Part shown: positions 56,509-64,000 of the stretch, piece by piece
How the letters are laid out: every line of letters starts with the position of its first letter
How positions within the stretch are numbered: the stretch's first letter is position 1
Source: Marinimicrobium hydrolyticum
GTDB lineage: Bacteria; Pseudomonadota; Gammaproteobacteria; Pseudomonadales; Cellvibrionaceae
Reading direction: 5' to 3'
Assembly (NCBI RefSeq): GCF_030848505.1
Contig: NZ_JAVDDU010000006.1
Location: forward strand, 62,001 to 126,000
Length of the DNA stretch: 64,000 bases
Made by a program: the position numbers and the translations under genes
Notes under the pieces: model-generated
The model's database searches: none
Seen by the model: only the letters and a program-made list of their open reading frames with translations
Told to the model about the DNA's origin: nothing

Positions 56509-56745
56509 GTGAATGCCATCTGCAGGGTGTTGTTATTATGAGAGGCCGGTAGGTATTAGGAGCCGGTTGATGAAATCGGTAGGTTTGGAAGCCGGTTGGC
56601 GCCGTTGACAAAGATGGAGAACAATCTTTCGACAAACCAAATCGAGGCCCGATTCATGTGTAGGTTTGTGGAGCCAGTTGTGTTGGATTACTGAACCAGC
56701 TCCACCTACCGGTAGGTTTATGGAGCCAGTTACCACTCTGATAGG
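56509..56745. repeat. Direct repeat flanking VapBC (left copy)
   Basis: The first 70 bp (56509-56578) recur exactly at 57648-57717. The rest recurs with gaps. Contains several spaced copies of TAGGTTTATGGAGCCAGTT-like 20-mers (56569, 56590, 56661, 56714), resembling binding sites. Confidence 0.8.
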
Positions 56746-56754
56746 TAGGCGTCC

Positions 56755-57162
56755 TCAGTTCCCGTTAACCCAATTCTCAAGACGTAAACCTGGGACTCGC
56801 TCAAATTCCCGCTCATTGTTTGTGACAAGCACCAGTCCGCGTGATCGAGCGTGGCCCGCTATCATCTGGTCATACGGACCTATGGGTTGGCCGGATTTCG
56901 CAAGCTCGGCGCGAAGCTGACCGGAATGAGCTGCGGCTTCACTGTCGTAATCCAGCACGTCAAGGCGCGCGGCAAAGCCTTCAACGTCCAGCACGTTGCG
57001 CCCTGGTGCTGACGACTTTTCCGCCCCGCACATCAACTCCATCAATGTGACCGTAGATATACACATTTGGCCGTAATGGGCTTGAAACTCCTCTTTAACA
57101 GCCGTGGGACGGTGTTTTATTGTGTAAATCACAATGTTGGTATCCAGCATGTATTTCAGCAT
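56755..57162 (-). CDS. vapC: VapC-type PIN-domain toxin
   Basis: 135 residues. PIN residues: Asp7 (LDTN), Glu42 (LMELMCGAE), Asp98 (GPYDQMIAG) and an Asn/Glu pair in TNNEREF. The family cleaves tRNA or rRNA. It ends 9 bp after the flanking repeat and shares one base with vapB. Confidence 0.9.
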   Translation of the reverse strand: MLKYMLDTNIVIYTIKHRPTAVKEEFQAHYGQMCISTVTLMELMCGAEKSSAPGRNVLDVEGFAARLDVLDYDSEAAAHSGQLRAELAKSGQPIGPYDQMIAGHARSRGLVLVTNNEREFERVPGLRLENWVNGN

Positions 57163-57392
57163 TAGAGGGGGTCGCGCTCCTGATCCTGGGGCTGTTCGCG
57201 TTCCGGCATAAAATCGGCATTAACGCCATCGGCCTCAAACCAACTCTCCCACGCTTCACCAGCCGGCGCTATCAGGCGCGACCGTCCTAGCGCAATAATG
57301 TCCACTTTCTTAACTGTCGCCGGAAGCGCAACCGGCTTTGGCAAGCGTACCGCTTGACTTTGGTTACTTTTAAACAGTTTTGATTGTTCCAT
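57162..57392 (-). CDS. vapB: VapB antitoxin
   Basis: 76 residues from the ATG at 57392. AbrB/MazE-type swapped hairpin: KLFKSNQSQAVRLPKPVALP. C-terminal part binds VapC. The start at 57440 would lie across the operator and is rejected. Confidence 0.88.
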   Translation of the reverse strand: MEQSKLFKSNQSQAVRLPKPVALPATVKKVDIIALGRSRLIAPAGEAWESWFEADGVNADFMPEREQPQDQERDPL

Positions 57393-57409
57393 TTCTAAGA
57401 ACCTCTCGG

Positions 57410-57430
57410 GGATATACGTCACGTATATCC
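57410..57430. promoter_or_regulatory. VapBC operator palindrome
   Basis: GGATATACGT-C-ACGTATATCC, a perfect 21-bp palindrome 18 bp upstream of vapB. GTATATCC recurs at about 57461. Confidence 0.75.
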
Positions 57431-57647
57431 ATCGTAGCAAGCAGCTGGGTTATGTCAATGGTATATCCCAGCAAGGCGCTTGACATCCTGCCTTGGTGCG
57501 CTGGGCTCTGGCACGGTTTTCATCACGGACTCATTGAAGTTCGCACTCAGGGTCTGGGCTGTGATATTCCTTCCAACCTTGAAAACACTCGCCAATCCCT
57601 CTCTTCGCATGCGTTTGCATTAATACAGATTGGACTCTAGCTCAGGG

Positions 57648-57811
57648 GTGAATGCCATCTGCAGGGTGTTGTTATTATGAGAGGCCGGTAGGTATTAGGA
57701 GCCGGTTGATGAAATCGTTAGGGAGCCGGTTGGCGAGGCCCGATTCATGTGTAGGTTTGTACGGAACCAGCTCCATTAACCTACCGGTAGGTTAATGGAG
57801 CCAGTTACCAT
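57648..57811. repeat. Direct repeat flanking VapBC (right copy)
   Basis: 70 bp identical to the left copy, then related sequence. Contains a perfect 32-bp palindrome at 57770-57801 (half-site GCTCCATTAACCTACC), reduced by small deletions in the left copy. Confidence 0.8.
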
Positions 57812-58071
57812 TGATAGGCTGGTATTTGATGCCGGTCGTGGATAGGTAGTCACGGCCCAGGGTTCGCCCTGATGGTGATAAGTTTCCGGGGCGAAAATCG
57901 GCGGCCCCTATGGCTACGCATTGGCTAGTTACAGTTGACAGTTCCATCAAGAGGCGTTCTAAGGTGTTCACTGTTCATGCATCCTGAACACCGCGCGTGC
58001 GCAGTACCAACCAGTAGGCTTCCGATCACATGATCTGACCGCCCCTTAGCGCTCTTGCGATGAGGTAAAAT
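57812..58071. other. Non-coding stretch
   Basis: No gene with a ribosome site seen. It holds short inverted repeats (CAGGGTTCGCCCTG at 57861) and GC-rich sequence. Nothing further recognised. Confidence 0.4.
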
Positions 58072-58332
58072 TCATTTGTAGTGGGCTTCAAGTTGGTGAA
58101 GGCTAGCCACGAGCACATCAATCGAAAACGTGTGCATCTTTCCGTCAAGCAAGTCACAGATTCTCCGTTGATTAAAACCCAGCTTCTTTGCTGCTTCAGC
58201 CTGGCTCCAGGCATTGTCATTCACAATATTCCTAATTGCGATCATCAGTTGGGCGCGATTGTGTAGTTCGCTGGCTTCTTCTTGACTGTCTGTGACCGCG
58301 CAGAAAATGTTGTCGTACCTGATACAGGTCAT
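58072..58332 (-). CDS. Small HTH protein (orphan antitoxin-like)
   Basis: 86 residues. HTH: LMIAIRNIVNDNAWSQAEAA, LGFNQRRICDLLDGK, with the typical following FSIDVLVASLHQLE. This is the compact XRE form found as antitoxin partner of RelE/HigB-like toxins. No toxin gene is adjacent on either side, so it is an orphan or a stand-alone regulator. Confidence 0.72.
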   Translation of the reverse strand: MTCIRYDNIFCAVTDSQEEASELHNRAQLMIAIRNIVNDNAWSQAEAAKKLGFNQRRICDLLDGKMHTFSIDVLVASLHQLEAHYK

Positions 58333-58443
58333 AGCCTATTACTCCACATGTCATACCAACATATCGTGTTGTTGATACCCTGGATTGCCCGTTTTGACCA
58401 ATTTATGGCTTGTTGGTGCACTAGTGTGGCCTCTAATGCATAG

Positions 58444-58734
58444 TCACGTTCGCCTCATTCGATGGGATATTGAGCCGGTACCCCCCATTTCAGTGTTAGA
58501 GGGATGAGCGCGCTCGTCTGCGTGTGCGCCATGGGCGTCGAGCCCCTTGAGCAGGTCTTGTTCTGAGAAGGGAAGGCGAACCCCGGGCGCTTTAACGGCG
58601 GCCTCAATCACGATTTTACCAGCCTTCACATCAATGTTGATTGGACTGGAAACGTCCAGCTCGGCTTGAGCTAAAATCTTGCTGGAAAGGCGTACTGCGG
58701 CGCTACTGCCCCAACGCTTGATTTTACTTCGCAT
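58444..58734 (-). CDS. MazE/AbrB-type antitoxin without toxin
   Basis: 96 residues from the ATG at 58734. DNA-binding swapped hairpin: MRSKIKRWGSSAAVRLSSKI, then INIDVKAGKIVIEA. The C-terminal part (LPFSEQDLLKGLDAHGAHAD) is homologous to the remnant at 48284-48463. The toxin gene that normally follows is missing. A small protein of the RWGY-ISP family lies about 200 bp upstream on the same strand. Confidence 0.75.
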   Translation of the reverse strand: MRSKIKRWGSSAAVRLSSKILAQAELDVSSPINIDVKAGKIVIEAAVKAPGVRLPFSEQDLLKGLDAHGAHADERAHPSNTEMGGTGSISHRMRRT

Positions 58735-58937
58735 ATCGGCCTCTCTTTGCCTTGTGTGGAGGGTTGCATACCGCTCCATCTCATCGGACTGCCGGGCGAC
58801 GAACGGGTTAATTGAGCAATGCGCTATTTCAGAAGATGCGGACCCCGCGAGCGCACCCTCTTGCCCAGAGGAGGATTTTTAGCGTAGTGCTCTCGTGCAG
58901 GACTCGGACCCGGACGCTGCTTCCGCGCTGGAATCGT

Positions 58938-59105
58938 CTACCAAGCCATCACTTGGGGCCCATGAATATCTGAAAGCCGCTTTCTAGCCTTCCTGTTTGC
59001 TTCAATCAAATCAGGGCTAATAACCTTGCTCTCGGTATTCCTGATTTTCATCAGACGTCCGGTGCGAACCGAGCGACGCCGAGGTGTGGTGACAACCGGT
59101 TTCAT
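58938..59105 (-). CDS. RWGY-ISP family small protein (copy 3)
   Basis: 55 residues from the ATG at 59105, after GGAGGAAATC. Core: SVRTGRLMKIRNTESKV, ISPDLIEANRKARKRLSD, ending in QVMAW as copy 1 ends IIAW. The palindrome TATGGGTA-A-TACCCATA lies 13 bp upstream. Confidence 0.65.
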   Translation of the reverse strand: MKPVVTTPRRRSVRTGRLMKIRNTESKVISPDLIEANRKARKRLSDIHGPQVMAW

Positions 59106-59117
59106 GATTTCCTCCGT

Positions 59118-59134
59118 TATGGGTAATACCCATA
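59118..59134. promoter_or_regulatory. Palindrome before a small-protein gene
   Basis: TATGGGTA-A-TACCCATA, 13 bp before the start of copy 3. A half of it (GGGTAATAC) is conserved before the double copy at 59502, so it may be a shared operator. Confidence 0.55.
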
Positions 59135-59175
59135 GGCGTTTAATTGCCCAGTTCAGCTTTAGAAGCTTGGCACCG

Positions 59176-59502
59176 TTACCAAGCCACCACACGGGGCCCC
59201 TTGTCATCCGAAAGCCGCTTGTCTGAACGGTTACTAGCTTCAATCAACCCAGGACTGATGACTTTACTGTCGGTCTTAATAACGTTCAGCAAGCGTCCGC
59301 TATACCCCCAGCGGCTTCGTGATTCGATTTCGACGTTGTTCACGGCGGCCTCCGTGTTGGGGCCATCCGAAAGCCGCCTATCTGAACGTTCACTGGCTTC
59401 AATCAACCCAGGACTGATGACTTTACTATCGGTCTTAACAACGTTCAGCAAGCGTCCGTTATACCCCCAGCGGTTCCGACGTGCGTTATCGACTGTTTTC
59501 AT
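59176..59502 (-). CDS. RWGY-ISP family protein with two fused domains (copies 4 and 5)
   Basis: 108 residues from the ATG at 59502, after GGAGGCA. Two tandem domains: RWGYNGRLLNVVKTDSKV, ISPGLIEASERSDRRLSD and RWGYSGRLLNVIKTDSKV, ISPGLIEASNRSDKRLSD. The two halves are nearly identical, so the duplication is recent. Ends RVVAW. Confidence 0.7.
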   Translation of the reverse strand: MKTVDNARRNRWGYNGRLLNVVKTDSKVISPGLIEASERSDRRLSDGPNTEAAVNNVEIESRSRWGYSGRLLNVIKTDSKVISPGLIEASNRSDKRLSDDKGPRVVAW

Positions 59503-59595
59503 CATTGCCTCCGTGATGGGTAATACGTGGCAGGTGTATGTTTCATTAGACAATAATCCGCCCATGCGGCGTTGGGCGTCGACCTCCTGGATAGC

Positions 59596-60015
59596 CTAGG
59601 GTGACGCGATGTCCAAAGTCTGTGCAATTGCCTCAAGTCGCTCCTTGGTACTCCCCATGGGAGTGAAGCCTACCCTGAGTCCAAATGGACGGAAAGCACG
59701 ACCGAATACCGCCACGGTAGGGTTTGAGCCATCATTCTCCAGCTGGGTGAGCGAGCGTCGGCTGATACCTGCCAAGCTTGCAAACTCCGCTTGAGTCATT
59801 CCGGTCAGTTCAATCCGTAACTGGCGCAACATGTCACCATAGGTGATCCGCCCTTGAATCTGCTCCGCTAACAGGCTGTTCACCAACGCTTCACGCTCGG
59901 CTCCGGTTCTGGACTTGATCGCAGTGGCTCTGGATTTCATCAGATCAGCTCCCATTCTCTCAGTCTCCCATCGAGCCCATTCAGTCCCAGTGTGGGTCAG
60001 TAAGCGGTTAGGCAT
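59596..60015 (-). CDS. XRE-family regulator
   Basis: 139 residues. HTH near residues 60-95: LRQLRIELTGMTQAEFASLA, GISRRSLTQLENDGSNPT, with a conserved-looking tail FGRAFRPFGLRVGFT. Close to phage- and TA-type regulators. Repeated TGCGCATTA motifs upstream are likely its binding sites. Confidence 0.78.
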   Translation of the reverse strand: MPNRLLTHTGTEWARWETERMGADLMKSRATAIKSRTGAEREALVNSLLAEQIQGRITYGDMLRQLRIELTGMTQAEFASLAGISRRSLTQLENDGSNPTVAVFGRAFRPFGLRVGFTPMGSTKERLEAIAQTLDIASP

Positions 60016-60063
60016 CTTTGTAGGGTCAATTGCATAGCTGAACCGTTAAGGCCTAATGGGCAT

Positions 60064-60121
60064 TATAATGCGCATTGAAGCAGATTATTTGCACTTTTTG
60101 CGCATTATGGTGCGCATTAAT
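60064..60121. promoter_or_regulatory. Repeated TGCGCATT sites before the XRE gene
   Basis: AATGCGCATT palindrome at 60067-60076 and two further TGCGCATTA copies at 60099 and 60111. Likely operator cluster. Confidence 0.55.
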
Positions 60122-60302
60122 GTGATTGCGAAGTTGGTTGTGCGCCTTATTGTACGCAACTCCTTCAGGCGATCCATTCGGAATTCGATGGACTGCATCC
60201 CTCTGTCGGACTTCTATGCCTTCCTAGTTCCGATATTTCCACTTAGACCGTTCTTAAAGTTTCCTAAATGGAAATCATGGCGCCCCGAGCACGGAATCTC
60301 AA

Positions 60303-60595
60303 GAAAGCCATTCAGCAACGCTGAATGCATCCCAACGACAGGGATGCACCGAGACAAACGTACATTACCCTGCGCTTCGGGAGATTTAATAGTACCCCAG
60401 AGGAGTTCCGGCGAATCGTTCCTTCTTTGGACAATTTAAAGCACAGAGACAAATGGCGGGTGCTTGATATAGAGGTGAGCAATTTAACGCTGATTGTCTC
60501 TTTATAGAATCTGAACTGTACGTCAAACATATTGAAACACACGCAGACTATGACAAACTGCCGGACAAATACCGAAAATCCGGGGGGACATAGCT
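60303..60595 (+). pseudogene. Decayed HigB toxin gene
   Basis: Readable against the intact toxin at 20134-20448: RKPFSNA, then frameshifts, DALRQTYITLRFGRF-like DNA, HRDKWRVLDIEVSNLTLIV, stop at 60505-60507, then YVKHIETHADYDKLPDKYRKS. Start codon, frame and reading are all lost. The toxin cannot be made. Confidence 0.8.
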
Positions 60596-61021
60596 ATGTT
60601 GCCAGAACCATGCCTTAAAATTCGCGACGCACTGAGTCAAGTACCGATTCTGACTAATATCAGCAATCAGGGTGACTACGAGCAGGCCTTGGCGCTGATG
60701 GATGAATTGATGGAGGATTACGACACCAATAAGGCGTTGGTCGATATCCTCTCATTGAGCATTGAGCGCTGGGAAGAGCGATCGGATGAATTCACTGGTT
60801 TCAATGCAGCGTTGGCTGAACTGGATAGCGGAATCGCCGTGTTGCGAACGCTAATGTCACAACACAATCTGGGCGTCGCGGATCTGCCAGAGCTGGGCTC
60901 AAAGGCCAACGTCAGCAAGCTCCTCAATCAGACCGGCGGAAAACAGCTTACAAGAAAGCATATTGCTTCGCTAAGTCAACGGTTCGGTATATCGCCAGCG
61001 CTTTTTTTCAAAAAGCTTTGA
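60596..61021 (+). CDS. higA: HigA-type antitoxin, intact second copy
   Basis: 141 residues, differing from the copy at 19706-20131 at 16 positions by eye, with identical first and last segments. HTH LGVADLPELGSKANVSKLLN intact. Because its own toxin is dead, it is free to neutralise the intact HigB at 20134 if recognition is shared. Confidence 0.85.
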   Translation: MLPEPCLKIRDALSQVPILTNISNQGDYEQALALMDELMEDYDTNKALVDILSLSIERWEERSDEFTGFNAALAELDSGIAVLRTLMSQHNLGVADLPELGSKANVSKLLNQTGGKQLTRKHIASLSQRFGISPALFFKKL

Positions 61022-61216
61022 TTGTTAGCTCAGCGAGTGCTAAGCCCCAAAAGGGGCCGAAGGTGATATTCCGATGACGATCTGCCCAGTGAAAAGGAGG
61101 CTGTAGCGTCGAAATCATGCCACTTTCGCCTGTGAGGCTATTACAGCACGAAGCCATCGCCCCAAGACAACTCTGATTGTGCCCGAGCGCACGCTGCCGA
61201 TTTTCCAGAGGATTCT
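61022..61216. other. Short gap with a GCCCC-AAAA-GGGGC hairpin
   Basis: The hairpin near 61044-61057 may end higA transcription. Nothing else is recognised. Confidence 0.4.
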
Positions 61217-63505
61217 ATGTCACTTTCAACCAGCTTAGACAAGTTGCGATTCATAATTGAAGAGATGGAGATCGGGCTATTTCTCGCCCGACATGCACCG
61301 GACGACTTCATCGCCCGCTGTCTGGCCCGGCATGTGATCATCCGGACCGAAAATTTGATAGAGCATTTACGCAGGTTGCGTCGGCCGTTGCGCCAAGCGG
61401 GTTACCAAGACCGGCAGTTTAACCAACATAAGGAGGCATTGGCCAACGAGTTCGGAGTACATCAAGGGACGGCAAGGCACAAGTTTAGCGCCCATGTACA
61501 GGATCTGGAGTTGGCTCATGCTATAGCGGTGTGGAATAACATTGAGGTCATAACCTTAAACAACTTTGTCCAAATGGCCAAACGGATCTATGAGCATGAC
61601 TTGTACGAGATGGATATCCCTGGGTATATGATCTATACAACCCCGGGGGTAGTGAGTTCGGAGGCCGTCAAAGTGGCTCTCGAGAAGTACACAGCCGAAG
61701 TCAATGCCCGCCCCCACGGCGAATTCTGCTCAGATTGGCTTTCGCTCACTCGCCCAAATACAACATCAATACTGGGCGGGCACCCGATTCACACCAGGGC
61801 CAGCCAGTTGAGCGTTATCCGTCGGTGGGTGAAAGAGCAGCGCCAACTTCTAAAGTTTCTGGGGGGCCACCTGCTGATACGCCGGATCCTTAAAGCTCGC
61901 ATAGTGACTGACGTGGTGAGCTTCAGCGACTGCTTAATCACCCGACCAATTGCGGTAGATGCGCCTCAGCGACTAGGTGGACTTGACCAACTACTTCAAC
62001 GCGAAGAAGGTCTAGATGCCAATGTTATCAACGATTATCTGGCAGCTTCGAATCATGGCCCTCTGCTTGAGCAGCTTAGGGATCTCAGAAATAGAATAGG
62101 TGCACATGTTAGCAACAACTCTAGTGAGCCCTTGCACGATATATTGAGAAGCCTCGAAGAGCTTGGTGGCGAACAGACGTTCAATTTCTACGAACTGCTC
62201 CTCAACGTCTTTACCAAAACCTGTAAAAACCAGTGTTCGCCGCTGCTGATGCCATACGTCGGCGACGGATATAGTCCGCCAGGGACTGAATTTCGTCCAG
62301 CCGCGCCACATACCCCTTTCGACGAAGCCGTACAAAGACGGCCGTCGCAAATAGCGGTTGATCGAGCAGACGTCAATTCCATAGCCGAATACCACAAGTA
62401 TTTCAAAATGTGGTCGACGGGGGACGACTATGCTCGCGAAATCGCCAGGCGCTTCTTCACTGAAGCTTCGTTACATTCTAAGGTTGTGAAACAACTTAGG
62501 GAGACTGAAAGTCTCGGCGGCAGCGCACGGTATCACCGCAAGTCATTTCGCGAGGCACATGTGTACTTGCAAGATCGGTTGCAGGGAGCGGATCTTGCCG
62601 CCGTAAAACAGGCTCTACTGCTCATAGAGGCGATCAAGCGTGGTGATCCTTACCCTCTCGCTGAGGTTCTCGTAAATTACGCCGACAGCCAAGCGTTGCT
62701 CCACAACAAGACTGTAGCCGCCAGGTACTTAGGACTAGTGGCGGGATGGCCTCACACGAGAACTTTTGAATTCCTTCGTAGTCTGGCGGACGTGAATTAT
62801 CCGTCGACGAGGGTTATCGCCATCATCGCTTTGTTTCAAATTTATGTGCGCTCAGAGGGCCTAGCTAATCTCAATTACAGGACGCAGGTAACACCATTCG
62901 CTGATGTGATCGAGCCGCTAGTGGAAAGCCTAGAGCAGCCACATAAACTGCTTTGCACTCTTGCATTGGCAAGCCAATTTTGTGTGGAGGAGCAAGCGGT
63001 TTTTGAAAAGGCATATTCTGGTGTCAATGAATTACTCCAGAATAATGTCCTGTCACAGGTTCAAAGACTATGCGGTCTCAGTCTCCAAGATGTTGGATAT
63101 GGAAATTTGAAACACTTGGTGGCGACTCGCGATTATCCTGGGGTGTGCCTTTTAGTTTGCACGGAATTGATGTTGCCAGACAGCGACCGTTCTTCAGAAA
63201 TATTGCTTGGGGGCGTGCGGGATCACCTTATAGTCCCGGCGGGTCATTCCGGTTCCATTAGACATGCTATTTGTTGCCTATTTGCGCTGAAATTTTATCA
63301 GCTGGCCGCTATCGCGGCCCATCGGCTAGCAAAAGAACACCCTGATGATCTCGACTTACAGATGTTTTATGTGATGACGCTGGCGCACGTTAGCGGTGCG
63401 AGAGGTCAAGTCGAACGGGAGGTGGCGCGGATTCGACAGCAATATGTATTGGATCCAGAGAGCAAACGGTCGTTAACGGAGATATGTACTCTCATCGCCA
63501 TATGA
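61217..63505 (+). CDS. Large unknown protein with a HEPN-like motif
   Basis: 762 residues, ATG after AGAGGATTCT. No membrane segments. Helical throughout. LEQLRDLRNRIGAHVSN (285-301) contains the RN...H pattern (Arg291, Asn292, His297) characteristic of HEPN-domain RNases and nucleotidyl-transfer partners. The N-terminal 60 residues (RCLARHVIIRTENLIEHLRR) are compatible with the paired helices of such a domain. The C-terminal 150 residues look like TPR/HEAT-type repeats (AAIAAHRLAKEHPDDLDLQM). Location among defence genes supports a defence role, but no family is recognised. Confidence 0.6.
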   Translation: MSLSTSLDKLRFIIEEMEIGLFLARHAPDDFIARCLARHVIIRTENLIEHLRRLRRPLRQAGYQDRQFNQHKEALANEFGVHQGTARHKFSAHVQDLELAHAIAVWNNIEVITLNNFVQMAKRIYEHDLYEMDIPGYMIYTTPGVVSSEAVKVALEKYTAEVNARPHGEFCSDWLSLTRPNTTSILGGHPIHTRASQLSVIRRWVKEQRQLLKFLGGHLLIRRILKARIVTDVVSFSDCLITRPIAVDAPQRLGGLDQLLQREEGLDANVINDYLAASNHGPLLEQLRDLRNRIGAHVSNNSSEPLHDILRSLEELGGEQTFNFYELLLNVFTKTCKNQCSPLLMPYVGDGYSPPGTEFRPAAPHTPFDEAVQRRPSQIAVDRADVNSIAEYHKYFKMWSTGDDYAREIARRFFTEASLHSKVVKQLRETESLGGSARYHRKSFREAHVYLQDRLQGADLAAVKQALLLIEAIKRGDPYPLAEVLVNYADSQALLHNKTVAARYLGLVAGWPHTRTFEFLRSLADVNYPSTRVIAIIALFQIYVRSEGLANLNYRTQVTPFADVIEPLVESLEQPHKLLCTLALASQFCVEEQAVFEKAYSGVNELLQNNVLSQVQRLCGLSLQDVGYGNLKHLVATRDYPGVCLLVCTELMLPDSDRSSEILLGGVRDHLIVPAGHSGSIRHAICCLFALKFYQLAAIAAHRLAKEHPDDLDLQMFYVMTLAHVSGARGQVEREVARIRQQYVLDPESKRSLTEICTLIAI

Positions 63506-63702
63506 TTTCGATGTTTCGAATGCGTTCGTCTATTGCCCAGAAATACGGGACAGGAAAATCGGTTATCACCGCGGTTGTGCATCGGAATTTCAGGCCTTGC
63601 TGAACTATTTTGAACCGTAAGCCCTAACTTCACCGCACTGCCACCAGCTTTCAGTCGGCAGACGCATCTACCGCCTTATAAGCTTCGCCGTCTTACTTTA
63701 CT
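63506..63702. other. Gap without a recognised feature
   Basis: No ribosome site or hairpin with T-run stands out. Confidence 0.35.
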
Positions 63703-63999
63703 CTATTTCGATTTAAAGCGTTCCTCAGGAGTCTCCCACTTTCTAACAGTGTCCAGCAGAGAGCGCGCTTTGTAGAGCTTCCGGATAGCGCCCAGCTTCT
63801 CAGAAAGATGGTCGCGGTCTGCACCATGGGGTAATCTACCGATTTCAACTTCGCATTCGTCTAAAAATTCAACCCTCGCCTTCACTGAGTACCATTGTTC
63901 GAATGCAGCTTCAATCTCCTCTTTAGCCTCTTTCTTAGCACTTTCACGGGCAGCTCTAATCCTCTCTTCCTCCCATTTACGCTGCATCTCCCTCCATTC
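63703..63999 (-). CDS. C-terminal end of a coiled-coil-rich protein, cut by the window edge
   Basis: The reverse frame is open to the edge; reading from the edge: EWREMQRKWEEERIRAARES, AKKEAKEEIEAAFEQWYSVK, ending ERFKSK. Charged heptads indicate a coiled coil followed by a short globular tail. Start not in window, so function cannot be judged. Confidence 0.5.
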   Translation of the reverse strand, partial: EWREMQRKWEEERIRAARESAKKEAKEEIEAAFEQWYSVKARVEFLDECEVEIGRLPHGADRDHLSEKLGAIRKLYKARSLLDTVRKWETPEERFKSK

Positions 64000-64000
64000 C

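Noticed and set aside
56509-57811. VapBC-flanking repeats as IS ends
   Set aside because: They are direct, not inverted, no transposase lies between them, and no target-site duplication was seen.

Overview
The window looks like part of a large plasmid or secondary replicon of a Gammaproteobacterium. This rests on an iteron/DnaA-box origin next to a large Rep-like gene, no chromosomal housekeeping operons, many toxin-antitoxin loci, site-specific recombinases and a restriction-modification system. The NrdB at 39-40 kb begins MLSWDDYEE, as in Pseudomonas/Marinobacter/Cellvibrio-type enzymes, so a marine or soil gammaproteobacterium of that broad group is my best guess (inference, low to moderate confidence).

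Layout. (1) 1-5.5 kb: a HipBA locus cut by the window edge, an iteron origin (1.34-1.77 kb), a secreted endonuclease I, a Rep-like initiator and two small genes. (2) 5.5-40.2 kb: about 50 mostly small genes, nearly all on the + strand. Twenty-six start codons are preceded by the same compact leader, here called L1-L26. It consists of an extended -10 promoter (GTGnTAnnATAGGCA), a first hairpin at the predicted 5' end of the mRNA, a linker ACCGA, and a second hairpin with an invariant CGGAA loop (type CCCGG-CGGAA-CCGGG or TCCGG-CGGAA-CCGGA), then a Shine-Dalgarno and a start codon about 22 nt after the second hairpin. Stem bases covary between copies, and the spacing is nearly constant. Recognisable cargo includes a thermonuclease, a multi-HTH protein, an AcrVA2-family anti-CRISPR homologue, an orphan C5 DNA methyltransferase with a VRR-NUC nuclease, an Mrr-type nuclease and the class Ia ribonucleotide reductase beta subunit. 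HipBST, HigBA and HipBA toxin-antitoxin loci sit between units without the leader.

(3) 40.3-46.5 kb: a four-gene operon of three tyrosine recombinases and a small HTH/coiled-coil protein (Tn554-like or Gamma-Mobile-Trio-like), preceded by a perfect 21-bp inverted repeat. (4) 46.5-47.3 kb: a frameshifted gene and a second iteron cluster in inverted orientation. (5) 47.3-64 kb: a defence/stability island. It holds small membrane and lipoprotein genes, an SPFH + NAD-kinase-like + HAD-phosphatase operon under its own promoter/operator, a PaeR7I-type restriction-modification system with a ribbon-helix-helix gene, an HTH/ImmA pair, VapBC flanked by 70-bp direct repeats, MazE-like and HTH orphans, five copies of a small basic protein domain, a decayed HigB with an intact HigA, and a large protein with a HEPN-like motif.

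How the parts may work together (inference): the 5.5-40 kb array reads as one coordinately expressed regulon of small accessory and anti-defence functions, similar in concept to the leading region of conjugative plasmids. The 47-64 kb part looks like defence and addiction genes. The shared two-hairpin leader is the most unusual feature, and I do not recognise it as a described RNA family.
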